From assembly GCF_002078875.1 (NCBI RefSeq), contig NC_034410.1:103298138-103362137 (forward strand): DNA of 64,000 nucleotides, in the 5' to 3' direction. Position numbers and translations under genes: made by a program. The notes under the pieces are model-generated. The model ran no database searches. It saw nothing but the letters and a program-made list of their open reading frames with translations, and was not told the origin of the DNA. Below, piece by piece: positions 13,441 to 26,013 of this stretch. The DNA is from Numida meleagris. Taxonomy: Eukaryota; Chordata; Aves; Galliformes; Numididae. Numbering within the stretch: the first letter of the stretch is position 1; every line of letters starts with the position of its first letter.

Positions 13441-16400
13441 GACATCCTGCACAGCATGCATGCTCTATACTACCACCACTTACCTGATTTAAAGTTCAGA
13501 CCTTTCTAGCTCGCTGTTGGCAAGGTAAAATGTTTTGTACCACTAAGGTTATTTGTGATCATTCTGTTGCCACAGATGCTGTCCAAATAACCTTAGAATG
13601 TATGCTGGAGTTGGAAAAGGGGGACAGACATGACATTTGTTGGCACTGAAAGCAAAACAAAAAAACAACCTGAAACTACAACAATGGCAACAACAAAAGA
13701 CACAATTCAAATTGAGCTTTACCTGTCTATCTGAGAAAGCTGCAATAAAACAGGATTTGTTACATTAGAGAGAAAAGTGTGGTTGACAAGGCTTTCCACT
13801 ACTGTCCATGAGGAACTTGACAAGCAAATGGCCATTTTCCAAGCAGTTAGGCACCAGAATTACTGCAGATCTGCATGTATCATGTGTGTCTTTCACTAGC
13901 AGGAGCACACTGTGACTGTAACCCATAAATCACAAGAGTTGTGTACTTACCAACGTGAGACAAATAAGGATGGATACTGAGAAATAGATAACAGGATCTT
14001 CAGAAGTGCACAGCATCACCAGGTCATCAGGAGAGCTCAGCCTCAAGACAGCAATTACTCATCCTATTGACATCCTTCCTCAACAATATGCATATCTCCT
14101 AACTTTTAAGTAGGGAAAGAGAGGAAAATTCTCTTAGAACAAAGAAAGACTTCGTTTTCCAGAGTTTCCAAAGGCCTACTCGTGTGTGTATGCATTAGTT
14201 AACAACTATTTACAAAGTTGCTCCAAACTGATGACAGTTTGATAACTGTCAGAGGCAGGCTAATTGAAGTGCAACTAGTACATCAGTAAATGCAAATATT
14301 AATCTGAGGTTTATTTTTTGCTCTGGGAAAGATGTATACATGTGGTGTATGAAACAGGGGCCACTGACAATTGAAAAAAGAAGTTACATTTTGAAAATAC
14401 AGGACCAAATCCTCAACACAGTGTTCAGTTCTGCTGGAGGATGATGCACTAGCAGAAGCCTGGCACTATCCACTGAGTGGGACTGCCCCTTGTTGGAGTT
14501 ACTGGAGTAATGCTATTTTTCAGCCTTGCAGTTCCTCTGTTACTCATGGACCTAGTTTGGGGAGCCCAAACATTCATGGGATTAACAGAGCAGAGTTTCC
14601 TGTGGCTCCACCTGGAATGGATCATCTCTGCTGGGCTACAGAAAAACAAGCAAGAAGCACCTCCAGCCACCCAACTTCATCCACTTTGCAGAGCTTAAAT
14701 AATTACTGAAGAAATAAAAAGCAGCAACTTTACAGGAAACTTCATACGCTGCAAAATCCTATTTGTATAACCGCAAACAAAAGCCTTTCCTACAGCAGTC
14801 CCTGGCAAGGTCTCTTGCTATTTTTTCATGTGTTTTTAAGATGGATGACTCCAGAAACTCTGTTTGTCAACTGAGATGTGTGTGAATTCCCCACACAACA
14901 GTTAATTACCCTGACAAATTGTCCATGAAAGTTATTAAGTTATACGGGAAATAGGTAAGGGAGCCTGGATTGTGTTTTTTAGTGCTAGAAAACTCATATA
15001 GCTTGGGAAGCAAAGACTTGGGAACTTGGCAAGCCTATTCTGTGACTCAGTGAAAACAACTGATATAAAATCTCAAAGGGAAACAAAGTCAAAAATGGAG
15101 CTAGTAGCAGAGAAAACTTGTCCTTTAAAAAAATCCAGGGGAAAAAAAAAAGAAAGAAATAGAAAAGAAATAATTATCAACAGAACAAGAATTAAAACAG
15201 ATTTGAGGATTTCTTCTGGAATGGGAATTCTCAGCCTGTGCTAATGAGAACATTGTAATGTCAAAGAACAATTGTGAGCAATAGCTACTATAATATCACC
15301 ATCTTATTATCAGTAAAACAGGCTGATGATATTAAGCTATTTGTTCACCTCTCAAATCATGACTTAGTGGAGCATTCTGATTTCAGAACCTGATTTCAAA
15401 AGCATTTCAGACCTCATTTCCCTTAAGAGCAAGGAGGATTTTTGTTTATACATTATATTCTTTTACCTAAAAATCAGTATTTAATCATCTTTCATTGCAC
15501 TTTTATTCAGAGTCAAAGAACACACTTTACCTCTTTCAAGGAGCATTCACAAAAAAGGTTCAAGTACAAGTTTATTAACTTGTATGAATGCAAATGGTTG
15601 GAGAGTAATTTTATTTGTGTCTACATTGTGATACAAAGATTGAGATGATTTCAAAACCCACTTGTTGCAGATTTTTTATTAAATAAAAGATACATTGAGA
15701 TGATAAGCTTTCCTGTTGTCTCTCCCTTACTTACTCAACCAGAGCAGGAAGCCAGTCAAAACTGATGATGGTTTGCAAAGTAATTTTATCTCTGACTGCA
15801 AAGATAGTGATTTCCTTAGTCATCACTTGTTGGGAGTTCAGATTAGAGGTAATAATAAAACGTTCACTGTATCTCCTTTGTTTGCTCAGCCACAATACTG
15901 AGCTATGAAATACCCCACAGTCTAAAATTGCTGCCAGTGTACTCTGTGCCAGGCTTTTCCATATGATGCAGAAGTAAATCACAACCACTGGAATGAAATA
16001 ACAGTAATAACAATAATAATAAAAACAAATAACAGAGGCATAAAATGCTTTATTCCATAAGACCTGGAATATTTAGAAAATAAATAAGAAATTATTGCAT
16101 GTGAGTGCATCAGAAAATAAAAATATACTTTTTTTTTCTTTGAATCCAAAATTGTGTGGATACGCATTTGCTTATTTTTCCTTTCAAAGGGGTAAAAGGC
16201 CCCTTGGGGCAGCCAAATGATACGTGACTTGCATAGGAGCAGCATTAGCAGCCGAATGAATCTGAGGGTGCATAGGAGAGATGCTACTGGATAGATCTAC
16301 TCCCAGGTGTTTTCTGGGATTACAGTGAACCTACATGATTTGGATGTAAGGTATATATGATAGAGTATATATGGTTGTGGTATAGGTACTGAATAAAGGG

Positions 16401-19400
16401 AAAAGGAAGATGAGCTGGACCAGCTGGCATTTCCCCGTACTAAACCAAACATTTTGGTCAGGCACAGAGCTACTCTTTGCTCCTAGCAGTGGTACTTCCC
16501 ACCTGGTGATGTGGAGAGCAAGGAAGAGAGTTCTTGGAAGAGGCAACAGAGGCGCAGCTGCGAACAGAAACCATGTTAGGTCATCTTTTCACACTGAGAC
16601 TCCTAGAACAGTGCCCTCAAATAATACATTCCATCCTCCTTTTTCCCACACAGCTTCTGTAGTACCCAGCTACTGAGAGCTCCATTCATTACGGAATTAA
16701 TCTCACAGAGAAAAAGTAAATGAGTCAGTGTGGTCAGATCAAAGTATGCCCTTCCACTGCAGTATCAGCTCAGGTGTCTCCATACTATCCTCTCAACAAA
16801 AGTTGAAGTATTTGTAAAGCAGAAGAGTCAGTCACATGTGAAGTGTTCTTTTTTTCTTTTGCCCCACATTCAAACCATTGGAAATAAGATGGATATCTAG
16901 AAGAACTAGAAATAAAAAGTATGTCTGGCATCTTTCTTTTTAAAGGTGTTAATAATATATGCCTGTGGAATATTTTGTTTATAAGATTTTACTGTTTTTC
17001 TTCCCACATGTATGTAGGAAGTTTTATTATGATATTTTCTAGTTTGTGGCAAAGGGTGAAGAGATCAAAGGAGGACAGTATATAGTAGCCTTGTGTCCTG
17101 AAGTGAAATTATGATTCAGTTATTAGCTCTGCTACTCAGAAGCACACATGAACTAATGCAGCATCTATCCACTTTGCCTTATCTATTGTGACAAGCCTCC
17201 AGGGGTCTGGTCCACATGAAATTCATTTCACATCTCATTCATTGAGTGCCTGGGATTTGAAATACCTTTCTGCTCTTCTAGGTTTCAATAAGCTACACAG
17301 CACAGACTCGTTGCCAGAAAAAAAGTAAGAAAGCAAACTTCTCCATAGGGATTGTGCTTTCAAATATCCTGCAATGCCACTGGAGATGCACTGACATTCA
17401 TTTCAGGAGTTGTGCACATATGTACCTAGGACAAGGATGGCTTAGAAAATAATCATAGATTTCAGACCAGTGGAAATATATTTTCTTGTACTCTGGATAA
17501 AAATGAAGTTTGTATCATATAAAATAAAGTAAAAGATGTAGAAGATTCAATCTGAGATTGATGACACTGAAATCTAATCTTTTCCCCTTCCACCATATAA
17601 AAATCCCCATGCTCCCTTAAAGGAAGTTGAACCATTCAATATTTGACCATTCACGCTTTATTTATGTACAAGTTCTACTGATGAAAGCAGTGCAAGGAAA
17701 GACTCCACTATTTGTCCATAACTTTTCATATCTGATAAGCAAAAACACTGCAGGAGAACAGTATTGCTAGACATGCTAGGGATTTCCTTCAGTAAGAAAA
17801 AGCATCATCAGGAAAAACAATTGATCTCCTCCTTTCTCTCTTCCTCAAACAACTAATCCAAACCATAACTGCTAGAACACGCAAATCAACACCTCCAGCA
17901 GCTTATAGACCTGAAGGAAGTGGGAAATTACTGGGGTTTTTCCTATGCATGTGAACAAATCAATGACCACCAGAAACAAAAGTGTGTGGTACTGTGCCAG
18001 ACAGAACAAGGCTTTAGCTCTAGGGAACTCACCTACAAAAGAATGCACATCTAAGGGAAGTCTGATATGAAAGTTAGTTACCTTCACTCAAGAGAATGAT
18101 ATATATTTCAGATTATTTGTGTTTTGTCCACCAGAAATTGTCCTTGGGAGTAGAGGAAGAAATCATTTCACCCCATTCTGGGACTCACATCACTAGAAAG
18201 CTAGAAAATCAGACGTACTCTTGGTATTTCTGGCTAGACTAATCTTTCAAAACACATTCATTTGATGAGTCCAATTATTTCTTTGGTATCAAGTACTTTG
18301 AACAAGAACAGGATTACTGCCAGCCTGTAGTCAGAAGCCCTAGCAAAGGCTCCTAAATGTGCAGCATTTTCATCTGAGGAACCAGCAAAAACCATCTGGA
18401 TAAGAAAAGGTAATTAGTAAAGCTGAATCCTGAGATTATTAAAAGATTTCAGTGACAGCTATGATGTAGTCAGCATGGAGAAGGAAGTAAACTTGGTTCT
18501 ATATTACCGGCTTTTCCCTTTACAACCTCAGCCTCAGTATTTCACCCTGAGTCAAAAGGAGGCTTCATGGCCTCATTCGGTGGTGGCTATACCATGTGAG
18601 AAAGGAGCACACAAGCAGGAGTATGTCCTGCCCACCCTTACCTATGGACAATTCACATTTGAATTCCTCCAACCATGTTACAGCAGAGCAGTAACACAAT
18701 CCCACTGCCAGTGCCAATGCTACCAGACTTGTTTCCCAAACTTCTGTCCATGTCTTAAAGATCCCAGTCATACAGGTCACATTTTTCTTTTTGTACATGT
18801 TCGGTGAGGTTCTCATTCGTAATATGCTGTGTTTAACTGCAGCTGTATTACAGCTAGTGAAGCCTCCCAGTCTGTGACATTTTGTCCTAAACCTCTCCTT
18901 CCCATGCATTTCTTCTGTTTATTCTGCTACCAATGCCATCCCATACAATCCCATAACCATAGTGCTCCCCAACCCATTGCCTCTATGTAGCACCTCAGAT
19001 CCTTGCAGCAAGCTGGGAATTCACAGGGTGCCGGGCTGCCCTCTGCTTCTCCCTAGCCCTTCTCCACTCCCATGTAGAGCACAGGGTGCCATATATGTGT
19101 AGTGACAGCAAGAGGCAGCTTCTTCATGGAGCCACCTGCAACAAGTCTGTTCCACCACCCATTCAGCTTGAACCCTCATCTGGTCCATCTCCTCACCTAC
19201 TACTGCTTTCTCTCCCAAGCTGCTCCATTTAGGAAATGCACATAAATTAACTTTAGACCTGTTGTAAGTTCAGCTGAAACTATGCTGAGAACTCAACAGT
19301 TTCTCAAGGAGAGATGGAAACCAAACCAAAACCAGGTCAAAAACAATCCTTAAGGCACCATACAATATAATAAGCAAAATGATACCAGGGAAGTAATTTC

Positions 19401-21307
19401 CTTCAGTTGGGTAATCAGTACTCAGACTAGATCTGAAGATAACAGTATCACAGCTGGAGAAATGTCATTTGTCTGAGGAGGTATTCTAGAATCCTGAAAA
19501 TAAAACACATTCAGAATACTGCTTGAAATTCATATGAAACAAAATTTAGATGGTCGTGTAATTACATTTTTTCTTAATTTCAATATTGATGAGCATTTAA
19601 TTAATTCTTCTACTCAACTTTTTTACATGTAATATACTGTTATATTATTTTAACATTCACCATATTGCATCTAATAATATGCTCTATTTTTTAAGCAAGA
19701 GTTATTAAAGGAATCTTATTGAAATGAAGCAGAAAATGCCAATCTACATCTTCAGTCTAAATCAACATGGACTCGTGAGCTCTTGGCAGATTTTTCTCAT
19801 TTGGTCATGCACAATTTCTTCACCAGCTCCTAAATGACTGGGGAATTTGCAAATAAAGAAACTTAACAAAACCATGGGACTCGTTCAGACAATAGCCTCT
19901 CAACAAGTATCATTTTCTGATTCAAGCAGCTTTATGTTTCTGAGTCTCTGTACTGTTTGTTCACCCACGCATATTCTGTTTTCTAGTTTTGGTTTTATAA
20001 ATCAATGGTAGGTGTTGAAAACCCTCTCTGTTTCTTTAAACACTTGTTCTGAGAGATTATAACCTGTATCTTCTAGTTACTTTGTTAAGGCATTCTCAGG
20101 GTTCCTAGTTTGCATACACAGATTATCATGCAACTCATTATATGCAGCATTTGCTCACTGATGCTGAGTTACAGTTAGTAAATATAATTTAAGATTTTTT
20201 TGACATAATATACAACATCTAAGCCATTAATAGCAATGAACAGTTAAGTAAATTATTATCTTAAAATGTTTTCTATTGTTACTGTTCAATCCACACGCAA
20301 CATAGATATTATTAAAACAAGAACTGTGTAATTCTTAGTTTTTATTCTGAAAACCTATGACATTTATTCCAGTGTCAGACATTCCCTCAAAATGCACCTT
20401 GGACTGAACTACATCCAGTGGCTCTTTTTTTCTATGGACAATGCAACTCTTAAAAACATATGTAAACTTTACTTTTAGTATCTCATTGAGAACATGTGTT
20501 CTACCAGCGTATAAAAATTAGAGAACCAACACAGTTTTTCATGCAAGGCAGACAAGCATGACCATTTCTCTACAAAATATGTATTTACCTTCTGAGAGTA
20601 CAATCTAGCCCAAATCATCGGGGTCATACTGTGACAGAAACATGCACTATTAGAGAGAATGGTTTTTGTGTTAGCAAGTAGAATTTATACTGTACTGAAG
20701 TTTTCGGTCCAATGCTTTTTTTTTGTTTCTTCTATGACAATTTATCAGATAAAGCACATCAGTTGCTGGCCTTATTATCATCGAATATTTCTGTATTTAA
20801 ACATCTTATATGTCTATGGGCTTTTTTTTCATCCTTTAAATTGTAAATTATGAGGGAATGCAATGAAGTTAAAATATGTGATATGTTAAATGTAATTCTC
20901 ATGTAGTATGAAGAAATACACATTCAAATATGTGGGAAAAAAAGGGAAAAAGAGTTTTCATACATCTTCAAGTTCAACATTCCAATCACTACACAAGCCT
21001 CTGAGTGATAACTTCTTAAAAGCCTAATATTTTCCCTCATACAGAGTCTTTCCTCCATCTTGCTCAAAGTATGTTACCTGTCAAATGCACGAAAGAATGT
21101 GTATCTTTATTTTTCAGCCATGGTATACTACTTTGTTTAAACACATCATAAAAAGAATACTATTTAAGAAGGGAGGCAATTCACCTTCTAAATCAGGTGT
21201 TGCATGTAAAAAAAAAGAGCTGTGGATTCGTCAAATGCACTAAAGCAAATTAAGCTAAGTTGTAAGGCAGTTAACCTTACCAAAAAAATGGTTGTAATAG
21301 AAAAATA

Positions 21308-21462
21308 TGAGAGCTGCTTCAAAAGTAATGCCTCCTATTTTATTACTTTGGCCTGTGATGCCAGAGGCAAATGTTGCTTGTATGGCAGCAGAGGTTGATC
21401 CTCTCCGCCAACTTTCTGTTACATTTTGTTGCTGTGTGACAGATGGTAGCAGAGGGGCAGTA
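21308..21462 (+). mobile_element. Truncated mariner/Tc1 transposon end (Galluhop-like)
   Basis: The left edge, following a TA dinucleotide at 21306-21307, reads gagctgcttcaaaagtaatg and continues into a cctcctattttatta segment. This matches my recollection of the terminal inverted repeat and 5' leader of the chicken mariner family (Mariner1_GG / Galluhop). Similarity runs through ttctgttacattttgttgct to about gcagaggggcagt, then stops before where the transposase gene would begin. No transposase frame and no second inverted repeat follow within the next kilobase, so this is a one-ended, non-mobile remnant. Confidence 0.75.
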
Positions 21463-22184
21463 CATGTACTTTTGTTGTACAAGGCATGCAAGGAAACATT
21501 TCCAAAACAGGGACCATCCCTTTATAAGCAAGGTTGCACTTGAAACCCTGTTCAAGGTTTTAATGCTGTAACACATCCTCTCATCCCTATTCTAAACAGC
21601 AAAGTACAAAAAGGCAGGTGACCCTGAACCAAAACGTATTCTCCCTTCTGTATGAGAGCTAGAGCAGAGATGTGGATGTGTTTGTCTTGAGCTAAATAAT
21701 ACCCAGAGGACACTTTTGCATTCAACACTAAGAAATATCAGCATGACATAAGCTCTTCTGCCTTAACATTGCAGGCTTACTTGAAAGTCCACTCAGGCCC
21801 TGGTTTTCCAGTATGGTCTGCTGCTCTGAGTCAGTGCCTTGAAAAACCAGGCCCCCAAATTATTGTTATTCTGTTCCGATTCCTTTTTTTTTTTTTTTTT
21901 TTTTGAATACATGCAAGGCTTAGTTTAGCCAGTGAAGTTTAATTAGCTAAGCCCACAAATTAATCACTCAGATTAAATTGCTTGTATCTGTCTAGCGCTG
22001 TGATATTTATTTATAGAGCAATTATTATCAAATGTCTGAGATAAAAGCTTCTAGACTAAAAGTACTGTTATCATTCAAATGCATATTTATAGTTTTCAGA
22101 CCCCAAACCTCCATCTATGTTTAAAGTCACAGTAAGACTCAAAACAAAGGAAATAAATAAAACATTAATATGAATATGCAATCA
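21463..22184. other. Unique stretch with a T21 run and a candidate conserved element
   Basis: A run of 21 T lies at 21884-21904. The following 200 bp (21905-22110) are non-repetitive and dense in homeodomain-like words (tttaattagctaag, aaattaatca) and a tatttatttatag word. No coding frame is supported. Confidence 0.45.
21884..21904. repeat. T21 homopolymer run
   Basis: Twenty-one consecutive T on the + strand. No retroposon body was recognised on its minus-strand 5' side. Confidence 0.92.
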
Positions 22185-22280
22185 TGAGATTGTGAGCTCC
22201 TTGGAGCAAAGGCTTTGCTCCTTGAAGTATCTTGTGAAGTGTCTAGCACAGTTGGTATTACTAAAAGTAATTATTATCCT
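22185..22280 (+). mobile_element. Ancient L3/CR1-like LINE 3' tail
   Basis: The sequence gattgtgagctccttggagc, later gtgtctagcacagttgg, then attactaaaagtaattatta follows the order of the ancient amniote L3-type 3' end: agctccttggggcaggga, then cagcgcctagcaca, then a TAATACAAATAATA-type tail. It is heavily diverged. An L2-type tail has a similar opening phrase and cannot be excluded. Confidence 0.5.
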
Positions 22281-22422
22281 CTCAATGTAAAACTTTCACA
22301 TCACATTTTCTGTGTTTTTGGGGTTTTTTTTCTTACATTTTCTGAAATATTTCTGTCAGGGCCAGAGGGTTGTAAGGGAGCCTAGGAGCAATTCCAAGGC
22401 TCATGTTGTTAATTTACATGTT

Positions 22423-22440
22423 AAATGTTAATTAACATTT
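22423..22440. repeat. Perfect 18-bp palindrome
   Basis: aaatgttaattaacattt equals its own reverse complement. AT-rich, so chance is quite possible; the centre (ttaattaa) is also a homeodomain-type word. Confidence 0.85.
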
Positions 22441-24094
22441 GGAGAGACCTCACTGCAAAACCACTGGAATATGTCACTGCCTTAAGGTGGATGGAAAACA
22501 CTGAACAGAGTTTTCTTTGCATAGGTTCTGACATAGACATTACTGCATTAACTCATATAATAATACTATGGGGAATTTTCTCATGGTGATTCACATTTCC
22601 TGATGTTCTGTCCAGTTCACCCAGAGGATTCCCTATATTTTCTTCTGACTCTGACAAAAGTGCAGAAAGTTTTATCTCTGTGGGTTAGTCATTTAGCTAT
22701 CATGAGTATCGTGGCCTAAATCATGATCTTTTCAGAATGCCTGCTACATTTTGAGTTCTACTGAAAGCTAAGCAGAAACAAATTTCAGTTTGAGAGGCAG
22801 TTTTTAATAACAGAAGACAGCTCATAAAATTGCCAGGAGGCTGTAGAGTATGGGAATTTGAGGAGCGAACTTTTTCCTTGGTTTATAACTCTACACATTC
22901 ATAATTTCAGAACTTTGTGAGCTGCGATGGCCTTCAGCTTCAGCAGCTTTCTCTGGCTTTTTGATATTTCTAAATCATATATAAGTTAATGTATATCATT
23001 TAATACAATCTTTTCTATGTATTTACAGCTACAGCTTGATTACATGAAGCCATATATTCAAACGATTACATATGTTAATACACCTAAATGAAGTCACTGA
23101 TGTTAGCTTAGAGAGAAGCAATTTGCTGATGAACACCACCACCAGTCAAGACTTTAGTCTTTGCATTAGTTTTCATCCAGGGTCTCAGGCTTCTCTGTGG
23201 AGCTGGGTAGAGACCATCCTTTGACTTGAATTATTTCAGTAGGCACAAGCATGAGCCTTACAAGAGCTAGAAACCAAATAGCTGTGAATTACACTGCATC
23301 TAAAGGAAAATGAAAATCTCAATTCACTGCCTTCTCAGAAAAGGATAGCAAGAAAAAAACAAACAAATGAAGAAACAAACAAAAAACTGTGAAAATATTT
23401 GGCCATATTTGCACAATGGCTATACATTTTTCATGAACAGTTCTAAGTTTTCAGGCTGAGGACATTTTCACACATTGAGGACACCCCGTTCAAGGAAACT
23501 CTGAATGTGATAGAACAACAAGCCAGGCCACAGATAATCTTGAATAGGTGTCCATACCACTGACCCTATTTGTCAACAGAAGGAAAGACAAATGCAAGCA
23601 ATATTGTGATCTTTACAAACCCAATTCCAGTTTAATATCAAATGCTTTTTCCTTAAAGCATCAGCAATAGGGTGTGTACAAAACTGTATGGAATTTTAAA
23701 AGACTGAGTTTTGAACAGACCATTACTGCATTTTAGACTTCTGGAAACAAATTTCATTGAATCACCTTGGCCATGACAATTGGAATTATAGTTTAAATTG
23801 TATTAAATGAATATTTGCTAGAAAACACACTGAGAAGATGTAAGAGTGCACTGAAGAAGCACGTCCATTATATTCACTAAAGTAGGACAGCACATGGTGG
23901 GACTCACTGCAGCAGTTTCTCAACTTATTCTGTAACATCCATGACTTTAGTATTGGAACTTTCAGCCTAATGAGGAAAAGTGTAGAGGACAGATTATACC
24001 ACCAAAATAGGAAATCCTGTTGGAAACACAAAACAGAAAAATATTAAATCTTTCTCCCTCAAGGAGCTTGCACTTCCAGTCTGTTGATTAGGGC

Positions 24095-24126
24095 TTTTTT
24101 TTTTTTTTTGAAAAAGAAAAGAAAGC
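24095..24126. repeat. T15 run joined to a purine tract
   Basis: T at 24095-24109 is followed at once by gaaaaagaaaagaaag, giving a sharp pyrimidine/purine switch with partial inverted symmetry. Confidence 0.85.
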
Positions 24127-24569
24127 CTGTGTCATATGCAAATGCGCTTTTGTGTCCAAAGTATCAGAGCCTGCTCAAGAATGTAGAAAGATGGAATATG
24201 TTTCATCACTTGCTTAAGTAAACTCCAGAACAGCCAAGCATTAAGCATGATTTGGAGGGCTAGCATGGAAACTGCCAAAAGATGATGCCAGTTTGACCTC
24301 CAGTCACTTCTATACTTTAGAAAAGCTTTCCATGATGACACTCAAATTTAGAACTGCCGCACACAGTGCCTGTCTTAATCTGTTGATAATGTTGGATTAC
24401 TTTTCAGATCTTCTCTGGTTTAGCGGCTCCTGTCAAGCTGTAAATAAAGGAGATCATGTGGAGATTTCTTCCACCAGTCATGGAGATGTCATTTGTTCAC
24501 TGACTAGCTGGCAGATTTTCACGGCAAGTCTGCTCACTCACTGAAAATTGTGCCTGTTGTATTTCCAGT

Positions 24570-26013
24570 CAGCTTCCCACTGACTGGAAAAGGGGAAACA
24601 TAACCCTCATTTTCAAGAAGGGAAAAAAAAAAGATCCAGGGAACTACAGGCCAGTCAGTTTCATCTCTGTGCCTGGCAAGTTCACAGAGCAGATCCTCCT
24701 GAAGGCCCTACTAAGGCATATGGAAAAAAAAGATGAGGTGATTGGTGGTAACCAATACGGCTTCACCAAGGACAAGTCATTCCTAACAAACCTGGTGGCC
24801 TTTTATGATGGAGTTACACCATCAGTGGATAAAGTAAAAGCAACTGATGTCATCTACCTGAACTTGTACAAAGCATTTAACACTGTCCTGCATGACATCC
24901 TGGTCACCAAATTGGAGAAAAGTGGATTTGATGGATGGACCACTCACTGGATAAGGGGTTGGCCGGACGGTTGCACTCAGAGTTGCAGTCAATGGCTCAA
25001 TGTCCAAATGGAGACCGGTGACGAGTGGTACTCCTCAGGGATCAGTGCAGGGACTGGTGCTATTTAACATCTTTGTAGGCAACATGGACAGTGATATTGA
25101 GTGCACCCTCAGCAAGCTTGCAGATGAAACAAGCTGAGTGGTACACTCAGCATGCTAGAGGGAAGGGATGCCATCCAGAGGAACCTAGAAAGGCTTGAGA
25201 GGTGCGCCCATGTCAACCTCATGAAGTTCAACAAGGCCAAGGGCAAGGTTCTGCACCTGGATCAGGGAAATCCCAAACACAGATGCAGGCTGAGCAGATA
25301 ATGGTTTGAGAAGAACCCTAAGGAGAAGGATTTTTGGGTGTTAGTTGATGAAAGGCTCAATATGAGCCAGCAACGTGTGCTTGCAGCCCAGAAGGCCAAG
25401 CGTATCCTGGGTGGCATCAAGAGAAGAGTGACCAGCAGGGCGACGGAGGTGATTCTGCCCCTCTACTCTGCTCTCGTGAGACCCCACCTGGAGTACTGTG
25501 TCCATTTCTGGGGCCCCCAGCACAAGAAGAATATCAAGCTATTGAAGTGGGTCCAGAGGAGGGCCACAAAGATGATCAGAAGGCTGGAGCACCTCCCCTA
25601 TGGGGACAGGCTGAGAGAGCTGGGGCTCTTCAACCTGGAGAAGAGAAAGCTCCAGGGAGACCTTGTAGCTGCCTTCCAGTACCATGCTGAAGGGGGCCTA
25701 CAGGAAAGCTGGGGAGTGACTTTCTATAAAGGTGAGTAGTGACAGGATGAGGGGAAATGCCTTTAAACTGGAGGAGGGTTTAGACTAGATATTTGGAAGA
25801 AATTCTTTACTGTGAGGGTGGTGAGACACCGGAACAGGTTGCACAGAGAAGCTGTGGATGCCCCCTCCCTGGAAGTGCTCAAGGCCAGGCTGGATGAGGC
25901 TTTGAGCAACCTGGTCTAGTGGGAGGTGTCCCTGCCCATAGCAGGGGGGTTGGAATTGGATGATCTTAAAGGTCCCTCCCAACCCAAACCATTCTGTGAT
26001 TCTATGATTCTAT
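24570..26013 (+). mobile_element. CR1 LINE with decayed ORF2 reverse transcriptase (longest copy in window)
   Basis: About 1.44 kb of CR1 in + orientation, 5'-truncated within the reverse transcriptase domain. Frame at 24669-25067 begins [18 protein letters not shown] and keeps [17 protein letters not shown]. The first catalytic block, D-F-x-K-A-F-D in active copies, reads NLYKAFN here, so both acidic positions have been lost. A short deletion near 24980 shifts the frame. The second catalytic block, FADD in active copies, reads LADE near 25120. A later frame (25338-25739) carries the ORF2 C-terminal signature SRATEVILPLYSALVRPH and MIRRLEHLPYGDRLRELGLF. The 3' region ends with the tandem tail ctgtgattctatgattctat. 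Clearly inactive, but the least decayed CR1 coding remnant here. Confidence 0.95.

Larger units (their letters stand above)
8512..21307. other. Long repeat-poor non-coding stretch (12.8 kb)
   Basis: I recognise no LINE, LTR or DNA transposon here, and no frame above 114 codons. Simple features are an A run at 9721-9731, a T16 run at 13191-13206, a purine-rich patch at about 15136-15171 and an A-rich patch at 11640-11710. Segment 13210-13440 is denser in varied sequence words than its surroundings and is listed separately as a candidate conserved non-coding element. The lack of repeats over so long a distance is itself compatible with regulatory or intronic DNA under constraint, but that is inference. 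Confidence 0.5.
22281..24569. other. Unique non-coding stretch
   Basis: It contains a perfect 18-bp palindrome slightly upstream of its middle at 22423-22440, an A/C-rich patch at 23344-23390, and a T15 run at 24095-24109 followed directly by a purine run. No gene or repeat family is recognised. Confidence 0.5.

Noticed and set aside
18475..18909. Overlapping 110- and 114-codon frames on opposite strands
   Set aside because: Cys-containing but without spaced zinc-binding motifs, and the two strands are open to the same degree, as expected by chance.
24669..25739. CR1 frames as a host gene
   Set aside because: They are pieces of LINE ORF2 with frame breaks and altered catalytic residues, not a cellular gene.
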